Assembly: GCA_035274845.1 (NCBI GenBank)
Contig: DATENU010000009.1
Coordinates: 62,001 to 126,000 of the forward strand
DNA length: 64,000 bases
Direction: 5' to 3'
Origin: Chthoniobacterales bacterium
Lineage (GTDB): Bacteria; Verrucomicrobiota; Verrucomicrobiia; Chthoniobacterales; UBA10450
The stretch's first letter is position 1. Each line of letters opens with the position of its first letter. Positions 1 to 7,652 of the stretch are shown here, piece by piece. The position numbers were made by a program, and so were the translations under genes. The notes below the pieces were generated by a model. The model saw only the letters and a list, made by a program, of their open reading frames with translations, did not search any database and was not told where the DNA came from.

Positions 1-920
1 AATGGGCCAACTACAAGGACGTGCTCGCGCTTGGCGGCTACGACATCACCCATCACCTGGTGATGTATTTCCTGAAGCCGATCGAACAGGGCCTCGATGT
101 CCGGTTCACGGCCGGCATTCACAAGGGTTGTCTCCGGGTCCAGTCATCGACCAAGGGCGATATCCGCACTGTCCAGGACCTGCGCGGCAAGCGGATCGGC
201 GTGCCGGGAATGGGAACGCCGCCGTTTATTTTTGCGAATCGAGTCCTGGGTGCGAATGGGATCGACGCCAGCAAGGATGTGAGCTGGCGGGTTTTCCCCG
301 CCGGCGAGCTCGGCCTCGCGCTCGACAAGGGCGAAGTCGACGCGGTCGCTAACGCGGAACCAATCGGCAGTTTGCTTCTGGCGGACGGGAAGGTGCGCAA
401 TGTCGCGGACCAGGCCGCGGATTCGCCCTACAAAGATGAGTATTGCTGCGCTGTGATCGTGAACGGCAAATATTTGGCCGCGAATCCAAAGAACACGGCG
501 GCCGCGACCCGGGCGTTGTTGAAAGGGGCGAAATGGGTGGAGGCGAACCCCGCGGCGGCGGCGCGGTTGTCGGTCGAGAAAAAGTATCTCGCCTCAAATC
601 CTGAGCTGAACACCGTGGCGATCTCCCACCTCCGTTATGTTCCGAGCGTCAGCGGCGCGGACGACGCTGTGAAATCGGCCGCGGCGGAGATGAAAGTGGC
701 GGGCATGCTGAGCCCGAGCACCGATGTTCCCGCCCTGGCGAAAAAGGCGTTCGTTCATCTCGAGGGCGTCACGGACGAATGGATCAACAATCTGACAGTC
801 GAGAAAGTGGCGGGCGGCCAAATACCTCCCGATCAGGACATCCGCCTTTACGCGGAGTTAATTCTCGCCGACCACGAAGATTCATGTTGCAAGAAGCCAG
901 TCGTCGCGGAGCAGAAATAA
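1..920 (+). CDS. ABC transporter substrate-binding protein, NMT1/SsuA-like (5' end cut off)
   Basis: The reading frame is open from the first base of the window, so the signal peptide and N-terminal lobe lie outside. The visible 306 residues match the periplasmic binding protein fold used for nitrate, sulfonate, taurine or thiamine-precursor uptake: the DLRGKRIGVPGMG strand-loop, an AGELGLALDKGEVDAVANAE segment, and a helical tail typical of NMT1/THI5 proteins. It should capture an unknown small substrate and hand it to the permease that follows. Its last 37 bases overlap the permease start, indicating one operon. Unusual points are two vicinal cysteine pairs (DEYCCAV in the middle, DSCCKKP near the C-terminus) plus HKGC, which might bind metal. 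Substrate cannot be assigned from sequence. Confidence 0.85.
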   Translation, partial: WANYKDVLALGGYDITHHLVMYFLKPIEQGLDVRFTAGIHKGCLRVQSSTKGDIRTVQDLRGKRIGVPGMGTPPFIFANRVLGANGIDASKDVSWRVFPAGELGLALDKGEVDAVANAEPIGSLLLADGKVRNVADQAADSPYKDEYCCAVIVNGKYLAANPKNTAAATRALLKGAKWVEANPAAAARLSVEKKYLASNPELNTVAISHLRYVPSVSGADDAVKSAAAEMKVAGMLSPSTDVPALAKKAFVHLEGVTDEWINNLTVEKVAGGQIPPDQDIRLYAELILADHEDSCCKKPVVAEQK

Positions 921-1915
921 ACCAGGCGAGACCGGATGCGACGTTGGCCGATCGTTCGGCCGAACGGGAAGGCCGACGCTGGCGAACCTGGCTTCCGGTC
1001 CCAATCGCGAACCTCATTTGCCTGGCGGTGCACTGGTTCGTTTCCAAGACGGAGCCGCCGATGGAAACGCGATCCTATTTCGTTTTCCTTTTGAACTTTC
1101 TCGCGGTCTCGCTCCTCCTCGCGATCGCGCAACTATGGCTGCCGGGTTTGAGAAAACGGATGCGCCAAGCCGGGCCGATCTTTGCCGCTGCCCTGCTGAC
1201 ATTGTGCGCCTGGGAACTGATTACGTCCGGGTTTCGCCTGCTGCCGCTCCCGTATTTTCCGGGTCCCGCAGCCGTGTTCCAAAGTCTGATTAACGATCGG
1301 GCTCTTCTATTCGACAGCACGTGGCACTCGCTGGTTTTGTTGCTCGGCGGTTACGCGCTCGGGGTCGTCGCCGGCCTCATCAGCGGGATCTTCATTGGCT
1401 GGTCGACGCCAGTCCGTTATTGGGGAATGCCAATCCTGAAGATCGTCGGGCCGATTCCGGCGACCGCCTGGATTCCGTTGGCCATGGTGGTCTCGCCTTC
1501 CGCGGTTATTTCCGCGGCGGCCCTGATCGGACTCGCCGTTTGGTTTCCGGTAACGATGCTGACCGCATCCGGCATTTCGAACACGCGGGCCTCGTATCTC
1601 GACGTGGCGCGCACTCTCGGGGCCGGGCGGAGCTACTTGATTTTTCGAGTCGCGATTCCCGCGGCGCTCCCGAGCATTTTCATCGGACTCTTTATGGGGT
1701 TGGGGGCGTCGTTTCTAACCCTCGTGGTGGCGGAAACCGTCGGCGTGAAATCGGGACTCGGTTGGTATGTCGCCTGGGCGCAGGGGTGGGCCGAATACGG
1801 CAAAGTTTTTGCCGCGCTCGTGATCATGGCCGCGTTTTTTTCCACGATCATGACAGTGCTCTTCAAAGTGCGGGACCGGATGCTGGTCTGGCAAAAAGGG
1901 GTCATCAAATGGTAG
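884..1915 (+). CDS. ABC transporter permease, SsuC/TauC-like
   Basis: A 343-residue inner-membrane permease of the BPD-type (SsuC, TauC, NrtB relatives). An N-terminal extension with two predicted membrane segments (around IANLICLAVHWF and FVFLLNFLAVSLLLAIAQ) precedes the usual core of about six helices. The cytoplasmic coupling loop (EAA motif) is seen in ARTLGAGRSYLIFRVAIP. I chose the ATG at 884, inside the end of the binding-protein gene; a further upstream start at 779 would add an arginine-rich, unlikely extension. The last seven bases overlap the ATPase gene. It forms the channel of the importer; the extra N-terminal helices are longer than in SsuC. Confidence 0.88.
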   Translation: MLQEASRRGAEINQARPDATLADRSAEREGRRWRTWLPVPIANLICLAVHWFVSKTEPPMETRSYFVFLLNFLAVSLLLAIAQLWLPGLRKRMRQAGPIFAAALLTLCAWELITSGFRLLPLPYFPGPAAVFQSLINDRALLFDSTWHSLVLLLGGYALGVVAGLISGIFIGWSTPVRYWGMPILKIVGPIPATAWIPLAMVVSPSAVISAAALIGLAVWFPVTMLTASGISNTRASYLDVARTLGAGRSYLIFRVAIPAALPSIFIGLFMGLGASFLTLVVAETVGVKSGLGWYVAWAQGWAEYGKVFAALVIMAAFFSTIMTVLFKVRDRMLVWQKGVIKW

Positions 1916-2703
1916 CCGACCCAGGGATCGAGGCGTCGTCGCTCCGAGTCCGCGACGTCACCAAAACATTTCCGGCGCCTGACGATACCTCAGAGCGGCG
2001 CCTGGCCCTCGACAATGTTTCGCTCACGCTCGCGGCCGGCGAACTTAGCTCGCTGGTCGGTCCGAGTGGCTGCGGGAAATCGACTTTGCTTCGGCTCATT
2101 GCCGGCCTCGATTCGCCGGACTCCGGCGAGCTGATGGTCGGCGCCGAATCGATTACCGGCCCGAACGCCGAGCGCGGCCTCGTCTTTCAGGACCCAAATT
2201 TATTCCCGTGGCTGACGGTCCGGCGAAATATCGAGGCGGGTTTGGTGGCGCGCCACATTTTGCCGGAGAAACGCCATGAAGTGATCGAATTCATGCGGCT
2301 GGTTGGCCTCGAAAGTTTTGCGGACGCCTATCCGCATCATCTCTCGGGCGGGATGGCCCAGCGAGTCGCGCTCGCCCGCGCCTTGATCAATCATCCCAAG
2401 GTCCTGCTGCTCGACGAGCCGCTGGGGGCGCTCGATGCCTTTACCCGCATGCGCATGCAGGATGAAGTGCTTCGGATCTGGCAGGCCCGCCGGACCACGA
2501 TGCTCCTGGTCACGCACGACATCGACGAAGCGATCTATATGAGCGATCGCATTGTTATAATGACGCAACGCCCGGGGCGAATCGAGCGGACGATACCCGT
2601 CTCGCTGGATCGTCCGCGCGACCGAAGCAGCCCGGCTTTTCTCCAGCTACGCGGCGAAATTCTCGAGCTTCTCCATTTCGCCGGAAACGCGGTTCCCGTA
2701 TAA
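1909..2703 (+). CDS. ABC transporter ATP-binding protein, SsuB/TauB-like
   Basis: A 264-residue ATPase that powers the importer. All nucleotide-binding motifs are intact: Walker A GPSGCGKST, Q-loop VFQDPNLFPW, signature LSGGMAQR, Walker B VLLLDEPLG and H-loop LLVTHD. The helical subdomain and the DRIVIMTQRPGRI segment are typical of the nitrate/sulfonate/taurine subfamily. The start at 1909 overlaps the permease stop, so translation is probably coupled. No other transport gene follows, so the operon most likely ends here; the 3' gap holds a GC-rich hairpin without a T-run. Confidence 0.92.
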   Translation: MVADPGIEASSLRVRDVTKTFPAPDDTSERRLALDNVSLTLAAGELSSLVGPSGCGKSTLLRLIAGLDSPDSGELMVGAESITGPNAERGLVFQDPNLFPWLTVRRNIEAGLVARHILPEKRHEVIEFMRLVGLESFADAYPHHLSGGMAQRVALARALINHPKVLLLDEPLGALDAFTRMRMQDEVLRIWQARRTTMLLVTHDIDEAIYMSDRIVIMTQRPGRIERTIPVSLDRPRDRSSPAFLQLRGEILELLHFAGNAVPV

Positions 2704-2738
2704 TCCATTGGCGCGGCCTGCTCTCCGGCCCATTGGAG

Positions 2739-2827
2739 ACGGCCTGCCCCCAGGCCGTTGGGGGTCAGCGTTGCGCAATCCCTCCGGCGCGATGGCGCGC
2801 CGGCTCCATCGGGCGCGCCGGCTCCAT
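2739..2827. repeat. intergenic hairpin and direct repeat after the ABC operon
   Basis: The 178-bp gap 2704-2881 holds a perfect 8-bp stem (ACGGCCTG / CAGGCCGT, 2739-2758, loop CCCC) and, further on, a 16-bp direct repeat GGCGCGCCGGCTCCAT at 2794-2809 and 2812-2827. The hairpin may end the ABC operon transcript, although no T-run follows. The direct repeat looks like part of a dispersed element; it ends about 55 bp before the next gene. Confidence 0.45.
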
Positions 2828-2881
2828 TCTTAATATGCTTTCCCGGGAAAGGGCTGGCTGAGTATCATCCCCGCAAGCGCG

Positions 2882-4561
2882 ATGGACGAAACGGAGGGTA
2901 AACTAACTTCGGGTGAGCCGCTGAGCGTCGAGAAACTCGTCGAGTATCTGCCCGCCCTGAAGGAAATCCCCGGCGCGCAGTTGGAGAAGTACGCCAAGGG
3001 CGCGGCAGTCCTCCAGCGTTATCCCAAAGGCGGCACAGTTTGTGTGGAGGGCTCGTTCGGGTCGACTGCCTATTACATCGTCTCGGGCACGGTCGACATT
3101 TCGATCCAGAATCCGATGGCGCATCTGCGGACGCGGCCGGCCGCCGGTTTGTTCGGCCGGAGCATGGCGCGGATGAAAAGCATTCTGCTGGACGACGGGC
3201 AGGACAAACGCGCAGACGCGCATGAGCGGAAGTTTATTAGCATCGACGCGAACGTCGATCTGCCGATGACGAAACCGATCGCGGAGCTTGGCCCGGGCGA
3301 GCTGTTCGGCGAAATGACCTGCCGCACATTCCAACCGCGTTCGGCCACCGTAATCGCGCGCGAACCCTGCGTGATGGTCGAGATGCTGCGGGTGATCCTC
3401 GACATGCTGGTCGGCAACCGGCAGGTCTCCGAAGCGTCGAAAGCGACTTCGAAAGTGAAGGCGCCGACGTTCAAGGGCACCTCGTTCAAAGCGCAGCTCG
3501 ATGAGAAATACCGGCAGCGCTCGCTCGAGACTCATCTGCGGAGTGTTCCGCTCTTTGGCAGCGTGGGCGACGAGTTCATTCGCTACCTCAAGGAGAAGGT
3601 CGAGCTGATCTCCTACAACCAGAACGACGTGATCTGCAAGGAGGGCGACGAGGCGGACGCGTTCTATCTCATTCGCTCCGGAATGGTCCGCGTATCCCAG
3701 CAGATGCCGGGAGGCGAGATGGTCCGCACCTACCTTGGTCGCGGCGAATATTTCGGCGAGATCGGTCTGCTCCGCGCCATCAAACGCATCGCCACCTGCA
3801 CGGCGCTCGACGCGGTCGACGTGGTGAAAATTCCCGGCGTCGAGTTCAATCTCATGCTGGAACAGTTTCCAGGCGTAAAAGCGCAGCTCGAGCCGGTCGC
3901 GCAGGCGCGCATGGAGGCGACGAAGGCCCGGGTGGCGCCTGCGGGCCTGGGGCTCGACGATTACCTCAACCAGGGCTTGTTCGAAGCGCAGAACCTTCTC
4001 CTGATTGATCTCGACAATTGCACCCGCTGCGACGCCTGCGTGCAGGCCTGCGCCAAAGCGCACGACGGCGTCTCGCGCCTCCTCCGCGACGGCCTGCGCT
4101 ACGACCATTTCCTGGTGGCCACGGCGTGTCGCTCCTGCCGCGATCCGCTTTGCATGACGCAGTGCCCGGTGGGATCGATCCGGCGCAAGGAAAACCTCGA
4201 GATCATCATCGAGGATTGGTGCATCGGTTGCACGAAATGCGCGGAGCTTTGCCCATACGGCAACATCAACATGCACCCGTTCGATGTGGTGAAGGAAGTC
4301 CGGACCGAGGTGAAATCGCCGAATCCAAACATTCCGCCGACGGTGAAGATCGAGAAGAAGAAGTCGACCGCTCTCAAGGCGAACACGTGCGATCTCTGCA
4401 CGCAGTTATCGGTGCCAAGTTGTGTTTATGCCTGCCCGCACGACGCTGCGAAGCGCGTCGATCCCCAGCGCTTTTTCGGCGATGCGCTCGAAATGCAGAA
4501 CCGGCTTTTCGATGACAACTGGACGCCAGCGGAACGATACAAAAGCCGACACACGCACTGA
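2882..4561 (+). CDS. dual cyclic-nucleotide-binding domain protein fused to a four-cluster ferredoxin
   Basis: A 559-residue fusion. Residues about 35-185 and 220-335 are two CRP-type cyclic-nucleotide-binding domains; both keep the phosphate-cassette pattern (FGEM...PRSAT in the first, FGEIGLLRAIKRIAT in the second), and the first has an insertion of about 60 residues. From about residue 375 follow sixteen cysteines in four groups (CTRCDACVQAC, CRSCRDPLCMTQC, CIGCTKCAELCP, CDLCTQLSVPSCVYACP), the layout of NrfC/PsrB/HybA electron-transfer subunits with four [4Fe-4S] clusters. No signal peptide or Tat motif is present, so it is probably cytoplasmic. It heads a co-oriented trio with a membrane protein and a ten-haem cytochrome, and likely passes electrons in a ligand-gated way. 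The function of the sensor domains is inference. Confidence 0.85.
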   Translation: MDETEGKLTSGEPLSVEKLVEYLPALKEIPGAQLEKYAKGAAVLQRYPKGGTVCVEGSFGSTAYYIVSGTVDISIQNPMAHLRTRPAAGLFGRSMARMKSILLDDGQDKRADAHERKFISIDANVDLPMTKPIAELGPGELFGEMTCRTFQPRSATVIAREPCVMVEMLRVILDMLVGNRQVSEASKATSKVKAPTFKGTSFKAQLDEKYRQRSLETHLRSVPLFGSVGDEFIRYLKEKVELISYNQNDVICKEGDEADAFYLIRSGMVRVSQQMPGGEMVRTYLGRGEYFGEIGLLRAIKRIATCTALDAVDVVKIPGVEFNLMLEQFPGVKAQLEPVAQARMEATKARVAPAGLGLDDYLNQGLFEAQNLLLIDLDNCTRCDACVQACAKAHDGVSRLLRDGLRYDHFLVATACRSCRDPLCMTQCPVGSIRRKENLEIIIEDWCIGCTKCAELCPYGNINMHPFDVVKEVRTEVKSPNPNIPPTVKIEKKKSTALKANTCDLCTQLSVPSCVYACPHDAAKRVDPQRFFGDALEMQNRLFDDNWTPAERYKSRHTH

Positions 4562-4568
4562 ACCATTG

Positions 4569-4656
4569 AAGATTTCAGATTGCAGAATGCAGATTGGGGA
4601 AAACGGCGATACCACGCTTTCAATCTGCAATCTGCAATCTGCAATCTGAAATCTTT
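4569..4656. repeat. long palindrome with arms of tandem 7-nt words, abutting a start codon
   Basis: The left arm 4569-4596 (AAGATTTCAGATTGCAG and on) pairs with the right arm 4621-4656, which is four copies of CAATCTG followed by AAATCTT. The right arm ends two bases before the ATG at 4659, and no Shine-Dalgarno is present. It could fold in RNA and cover the start codon, or be a mobile repeat. Other elements of similar build occur before 6161, 26120, 27408 and 61408. Confidence 0.75.
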
Positions 4657-4658
4657 CC

Positions 4659-6050
4659 ATGCGGATCAACAACTGGAAGCATGTTCCCTGGATCGTGTTT
4701 GTCGTTTTGGCGACGATCGCGGCGGGGATTCTTTATGTCGGTAATTTCCATCCGGCGTCGTTGCCGGTGTGGATTCCGCTGCCGGCTTCGTGGATCCAGC
4801 AAACGACGGAACATCACACCGTGGGCGGGACGCCGCTCGGGCTTTGGTTCGGCTCGATTTCGCTCGCGATTTTTGTCTTCGCGATCCTGCTCAGCTTGCG
4901 CAAAAAGATTCCGCTCTGGCGGGTCGGGACGGTCCAGCGGTGGTTGCGGGCCCATATCTGGCTCACGATCCTGACGATCCCGCTGGTGCTCTTTCACAGT
5001 GGTTTCCGTCTCGGCGGTGCGATGACGACGTTGCTCATGGTGCTCTACGCCGTGGTGATGGTGAGTGGATTTTACGGGCTCTTTCTCCAGCACATCATGC
5101 CGCGCCTGATGAAGGAACGCCTCCCGGCCGAAACCGTTTACGAGCAGATTCCGCACATCCGTTCGCAGCTCGCCGTCGCAGCCGGAAAGATGCGCGATTC
5201 GTTCCGGCCCGCACCGCCGAAGAAACCGGAGGCCGCCGCGCCCGCACCGAGCGCAACGAAAGCCGTTGCGGCGCCCGCCGCTGCGATGGCTTCGACGAAG
5301 AGCGGCGTTGAAACACCTGCTGCTCGCGCGAAATCGGCGACTGGCTCGGCCCCGACCGCCGAGCCAGTAACCAAAGCCGCTGAGCCAGCGACTCCGCCCC
5401 CGCCACCGTCGATCCCCAACGCCGCCGTCACGCCCGCTCCACCCAAAGCGGAGACCATCGGTACGCCAACGGCGCGGGTGCAAAGCGATCCGCCGGGCGC
5501 GCCGGTGGCACGCGCTGAAGTTCCAGCGGGCGATCAACCGGCGCCGTCACCACCGATCGCGCCCGCCGCAGCGGCGAAACCTCCCGCCCCGCCGCCTCCC
5601 GCTTCTGCGGCTGCGCCCAAACCGGCCGCCGCGCCTGCCGCTGCTGCGAAACCGGCCGCCGCGCCTGCCGCTGCCGCAAAACCAGCCGCCGCCCCAAAGC
5701 CCGCCGCCAAGCCCGCTCCACCGCCTGACCCAGCGTCCGAAGAGATCCTCGTTGAGTTCATCGAACGCCAGGTTCTTCCTTATCTCGAGGCGCGCCGCGG
5801 CCAACGGATGCGGTTCAATAACCCGCGTTTTTGCGACGACACATTTCGTTTCATAAAACTACGCGTGACCGAAACCTACCGAAGCCGGGTCGAAGAGATC
5901 CAGGCGTGGTGCGACGAACGCCGAATGCTCGATCTGCAGGTGCGCCTGCATCACTGGCTGCACGGCTGGCTTTTCGTCCATGTGCCGTTTTCGTTTTTGC
6001 TCGTGCTCCTCACGATCTGGCACGCCTTCGTGACCTTGTTTTACTACTGA
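4659..6050 (+). CDS. membrane protein with histidine pairs, probable b-type cytochrome subunit, long Ala/Pro linker
   Basis: A 463-residue membrane protein. Four helices lie in the first 150 residues (WIVFVVLATIAAGILY, LGLWFGSISLAIFVFAIL, IWLTILTIPLVLFHSGF, TLLMVLYAVVMVSGFYG), then about 190 residues of Ala/Pro/Lys-rich low complexity, then a soluble stretch and a final helix (FSFLLVLLTIWHAFVTLF). Histidines in or next to helices (RAHIW, LFHSG, LHHWLHGW, LFVHVP, IWHAF) suggest haem b ligation as in cytochrome b561 or ferric-reductase proteins. It lies between the four-cluster ferredoxin and the ten-haem cytochrome and is the natural membrane link between them. Family assignment is tentative; the linker contains repeated PAAAAKPAA words and may vary in length between strains. 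Confidence 0.65.
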   Translation: MRINNWKHVPWIVFVVLATIAAGILYVGNFHPASLPVWIPLPASWIQQTTEHHTVGGTPLGLWFGSISLAIFVFAILLSLRKKIPLWRVGTVQRWLRAHIWLTILTIPLVLFHSGFRLGGAMTTLLMVLYAVVMVSGFYGLFLQHIMPRLMKERLPAETVYEQIPHIRSQLAVAAGKMRDSFRPAPPKKPEAAAPAPSATKAVAAPAAAMASTKSGVETPAARAKSATGSAPTAEPVTKAAEPATPPPPPSIPNAAVTPAPPKAETIGTPTARVQSDPPGAPVARAEVPAGDQPAPSPPIAPAAAAKPPAPPPPASAAAPKPAAAPAAAAKPAAAPAAAAKPAAAPKPAAKPAPPPDPASEEILVEFIERQVLPYLEARRGQRMRFNNPRFCDDTFRFIKLRVTETYRSRVEEIQAWCDERRMLDLQVRLHHWLHGWLFVHVPFSFLLVLLTIWHAFVTLFYY

Positions 6051-6062
6051 TGCTCTCCCTCT

Positions 6063-6137
6063 TCGTAATCGTGCTCCTGCTCGTGCTCGTGATCGAATCG
6101 CCGTTCAGATCGAGCACGAGCACGAGCACGATTACGA
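6063..6137. repeat. palindrome of the TCGTAATCGTGCTC family, upstream of the ten-haem cytochrome
   Basis: The left arm begins TCGTAATCGTGCTCCTGC at 6063 and the right arm ends GAGCACGATTACGA at 6137; the arms pair over about 30 bases and consist of GTGCTC words. The left arm is identical over about 29 bases to the reverse complement of the right arm of the element at 27336-27402. It ends 23 bases before the ATG at 6161. Confidence 0.8.
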
Positions 6138-6160
6138 GGATGCTGATGCATCGCTGAGCC

Positions 6161-7648
6161 ATGGCCACGCCCGGACGCACCCAAAAACAGATCGCGGAGC
6201 GCTACAAAGGCAACCTCGCTTATTACAAACGGAAACATCCCTGGCGAGTGGCGCGCTGGTGCGTCAGCTTCGTCGCCATCGCCGGCGGCCTCGCCGCCAT
6301 CTTTCTATTTCAAAAACGGGGTAACGAAGAATTTTTTAGCTCCGGGACGATTTCGAGCGGTCACGCCACCATTGCCCGGGATTGCGTGCAGTGTCACGAC
6401 AAGGGAGCGGCGCTCCAGAACGATTTCACGCTGGCGAAGTTCAAAAGTATCATCAGGGACCGGTTCCACCGCGGCATCGATTTCAGTTCGATCGATCGCA
6501 AGTGCCAGGATTGCCATGAAAAGCATCCGCCGTTCGGCGCTCCCAAGAAATACGACCTGCACCAGCCCAACGTGGTCGAGAATCGTCAGTGCTCGATCTG
6601 TCACCAGGAGCATCTCGGGCCCGGGCCGATGAAACGGGTGGCTGACCTGCAGTGCGCCTCCTGCCACAACGATGCGGGAATCATGGAGGCCTCGGCCAAG
6701 AAAGGGGCAACGCTCTCCCCGGCCCTGTTTCATCTGCGTCCCCACCCGCCCGAGCAGGTCGTCCTGGAACCGCCGCGGCCGGCTCGCGGTTACACGAAGG
6801 TCTTTTCGTCGTTCGAGGGGGCGCACCCGGAGTTTCAGTTCATCCAGGAAAAGGCGCGCGATCCCGATGTCCTGCGTTTCAATCATCAACGCCATTTCGC
6901 CGCGGATATTCCGCCGGTGAACGGCCAGAAGCTGGATTGCAACTACTGCCACAAACCCGAGCCAGGCGGCCGTTTTTATCAGCGAGTCAGTTTCAACGCC
7001 AACTGCCAGGCGTGCCATGCCCTGGTCTTCGACAAGAACAATCCGCAGCTCCATCTCCCCCACGGCGACGTCAATCTGGTCCGGACATTTTTGCGAACCT
7101 TGCCGGCACAGTATGCAAATTTTGCCCGGTTCCCCCAGCAGGGCGCGGGGCGTTATGCCGACGTGAAAACGTTCGTTGACCAGCAGATGAACCAGTTACG
7201 CGCCCAGTTCGGGAGCGACGCCGAGTTTGAACGCGCGGTCTTTTTCGAAACCAGTCCCTACAAGCCGCAACGCGAAACCGCCGCCATGACGCGCGCAAAC
7301 TTTGCCGGGTGCGCTTTTTGTCACGAGGTGAAGACGGTCGGCAACGCGCCAGTCGTCACGAAACCAATCCTGGTGGACCGGTGGATGCCGCAGGCCCATT
7401 TCAATCACGCGAAACACGCGAGCGTGAAGTGCGACGATTGTCATCGGGCGAGCCAGAGTCGCGAAACATCGGACGTGCTCATGCCGGCGAAAGCGAATTG
7501 CGTCGCATGCCACAGCCCGCAAACGAAAAAAGTCTCGTCCGATTGCGTGACCTGTCACAATTATCACGCGCCGCCCCAGGTCGCGCCGGTTGCCGTTCGC
7601 GCCGAGGCCGGCGCCTCCCTTCAGCGAATGCTGCTTGGGAAAAACTAG
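6161..7648 (+). CDS. membrane-anchored ten-haem c-type cytochrome
   Basis: A 495-residue protein with one N-terminal membrane segment (about residues 33-50, VSFVAIAGGLAAIFLF) and ten CXXCH haem-attachment motifs, starting at about residues 75, 115, 144, 165, 260, 282, 384, 424, 447 and 462. The segment acts as an uncleaved signal anchor, placing the haems in the periplasm. Spacing resembles cytochrome c3/c7-type multihaem proteins, with many distal His residues (FNHAKHA, HPPFG, LRPHP, FNHQRHF) that could ligate haem. It is the last gene of the module begun by the Fe-S protein and is expected to carry electrons across the periplasm. No catalytic-haem CXXCK motif is seen, which argues against a nitrite reductase. 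The stop lies four bases from the end of the convergent kinase gene. Confidence 0.93.
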   Translation: MATPGRTQKQIAERYKGNLAYYKRKHPWRVARWCVSFVAIAGGLAAIFLFQKRGNEEFFSSGTISSGHATIARDCVQCHDKGAALQNDFTLAKFKSIIRDRFHRGIDFSSIDRKCQDCHEKHPPFGAPKKYDLHQPNVVENRQCSICHQEHLGPGPMKRVADLQCASCHNDAGIMEASAKKGATLSPALFHLRPHPPEQVVLEPPRPARGYTKVFSSFEGAHPEFQFIQEKARDPDVLRFNHQRHFAADIPPVNGQKLDCNYCHKPEPGGRFYQRVSFNANCQACHALVFDKNNPQLHLPHGDVNLVRTFLRTLPAQYANFARFPQQGAGRYADVKTFVDQQMNQLRAQFGSDAEFERAVFFETSPYKPQRETAAMTRANFAGCAFCHEVKTVGNAPVVTKPILVDRWMPQAHFNHAKHASVKCDDCHRASQSRETSDVLMPAKANCVACHSPQTKKVSSDCVTCHNYHAPPQVAPVAVRAEAGASLQRMLLGKN

Positions 7649-7652
7649 ACGC

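Noticed and set aside
1321..1908. N-terminal extension of the ABC ATPase
   Set aside because: The in-frame sequence before 1909 overlaps the permease gene in another frame and is not ATPase-like.
2903..4276. Long leftward open frame opposite the Fe-S protein
   Set aside because: Arg/His-rich composition and no family features; it is a high-GC shadow of the cNMP/ferredoxin gene. The same applies to long antisense frames at 8742-10124, 38173-39753 and 40146-41591.
6161..7648. Cytochrome c nitrite reductase (NrfA)
   Set aside because: All ten haem motifs are CXXCH with no CXXCK and no NrfA-like catalytic arrangement.
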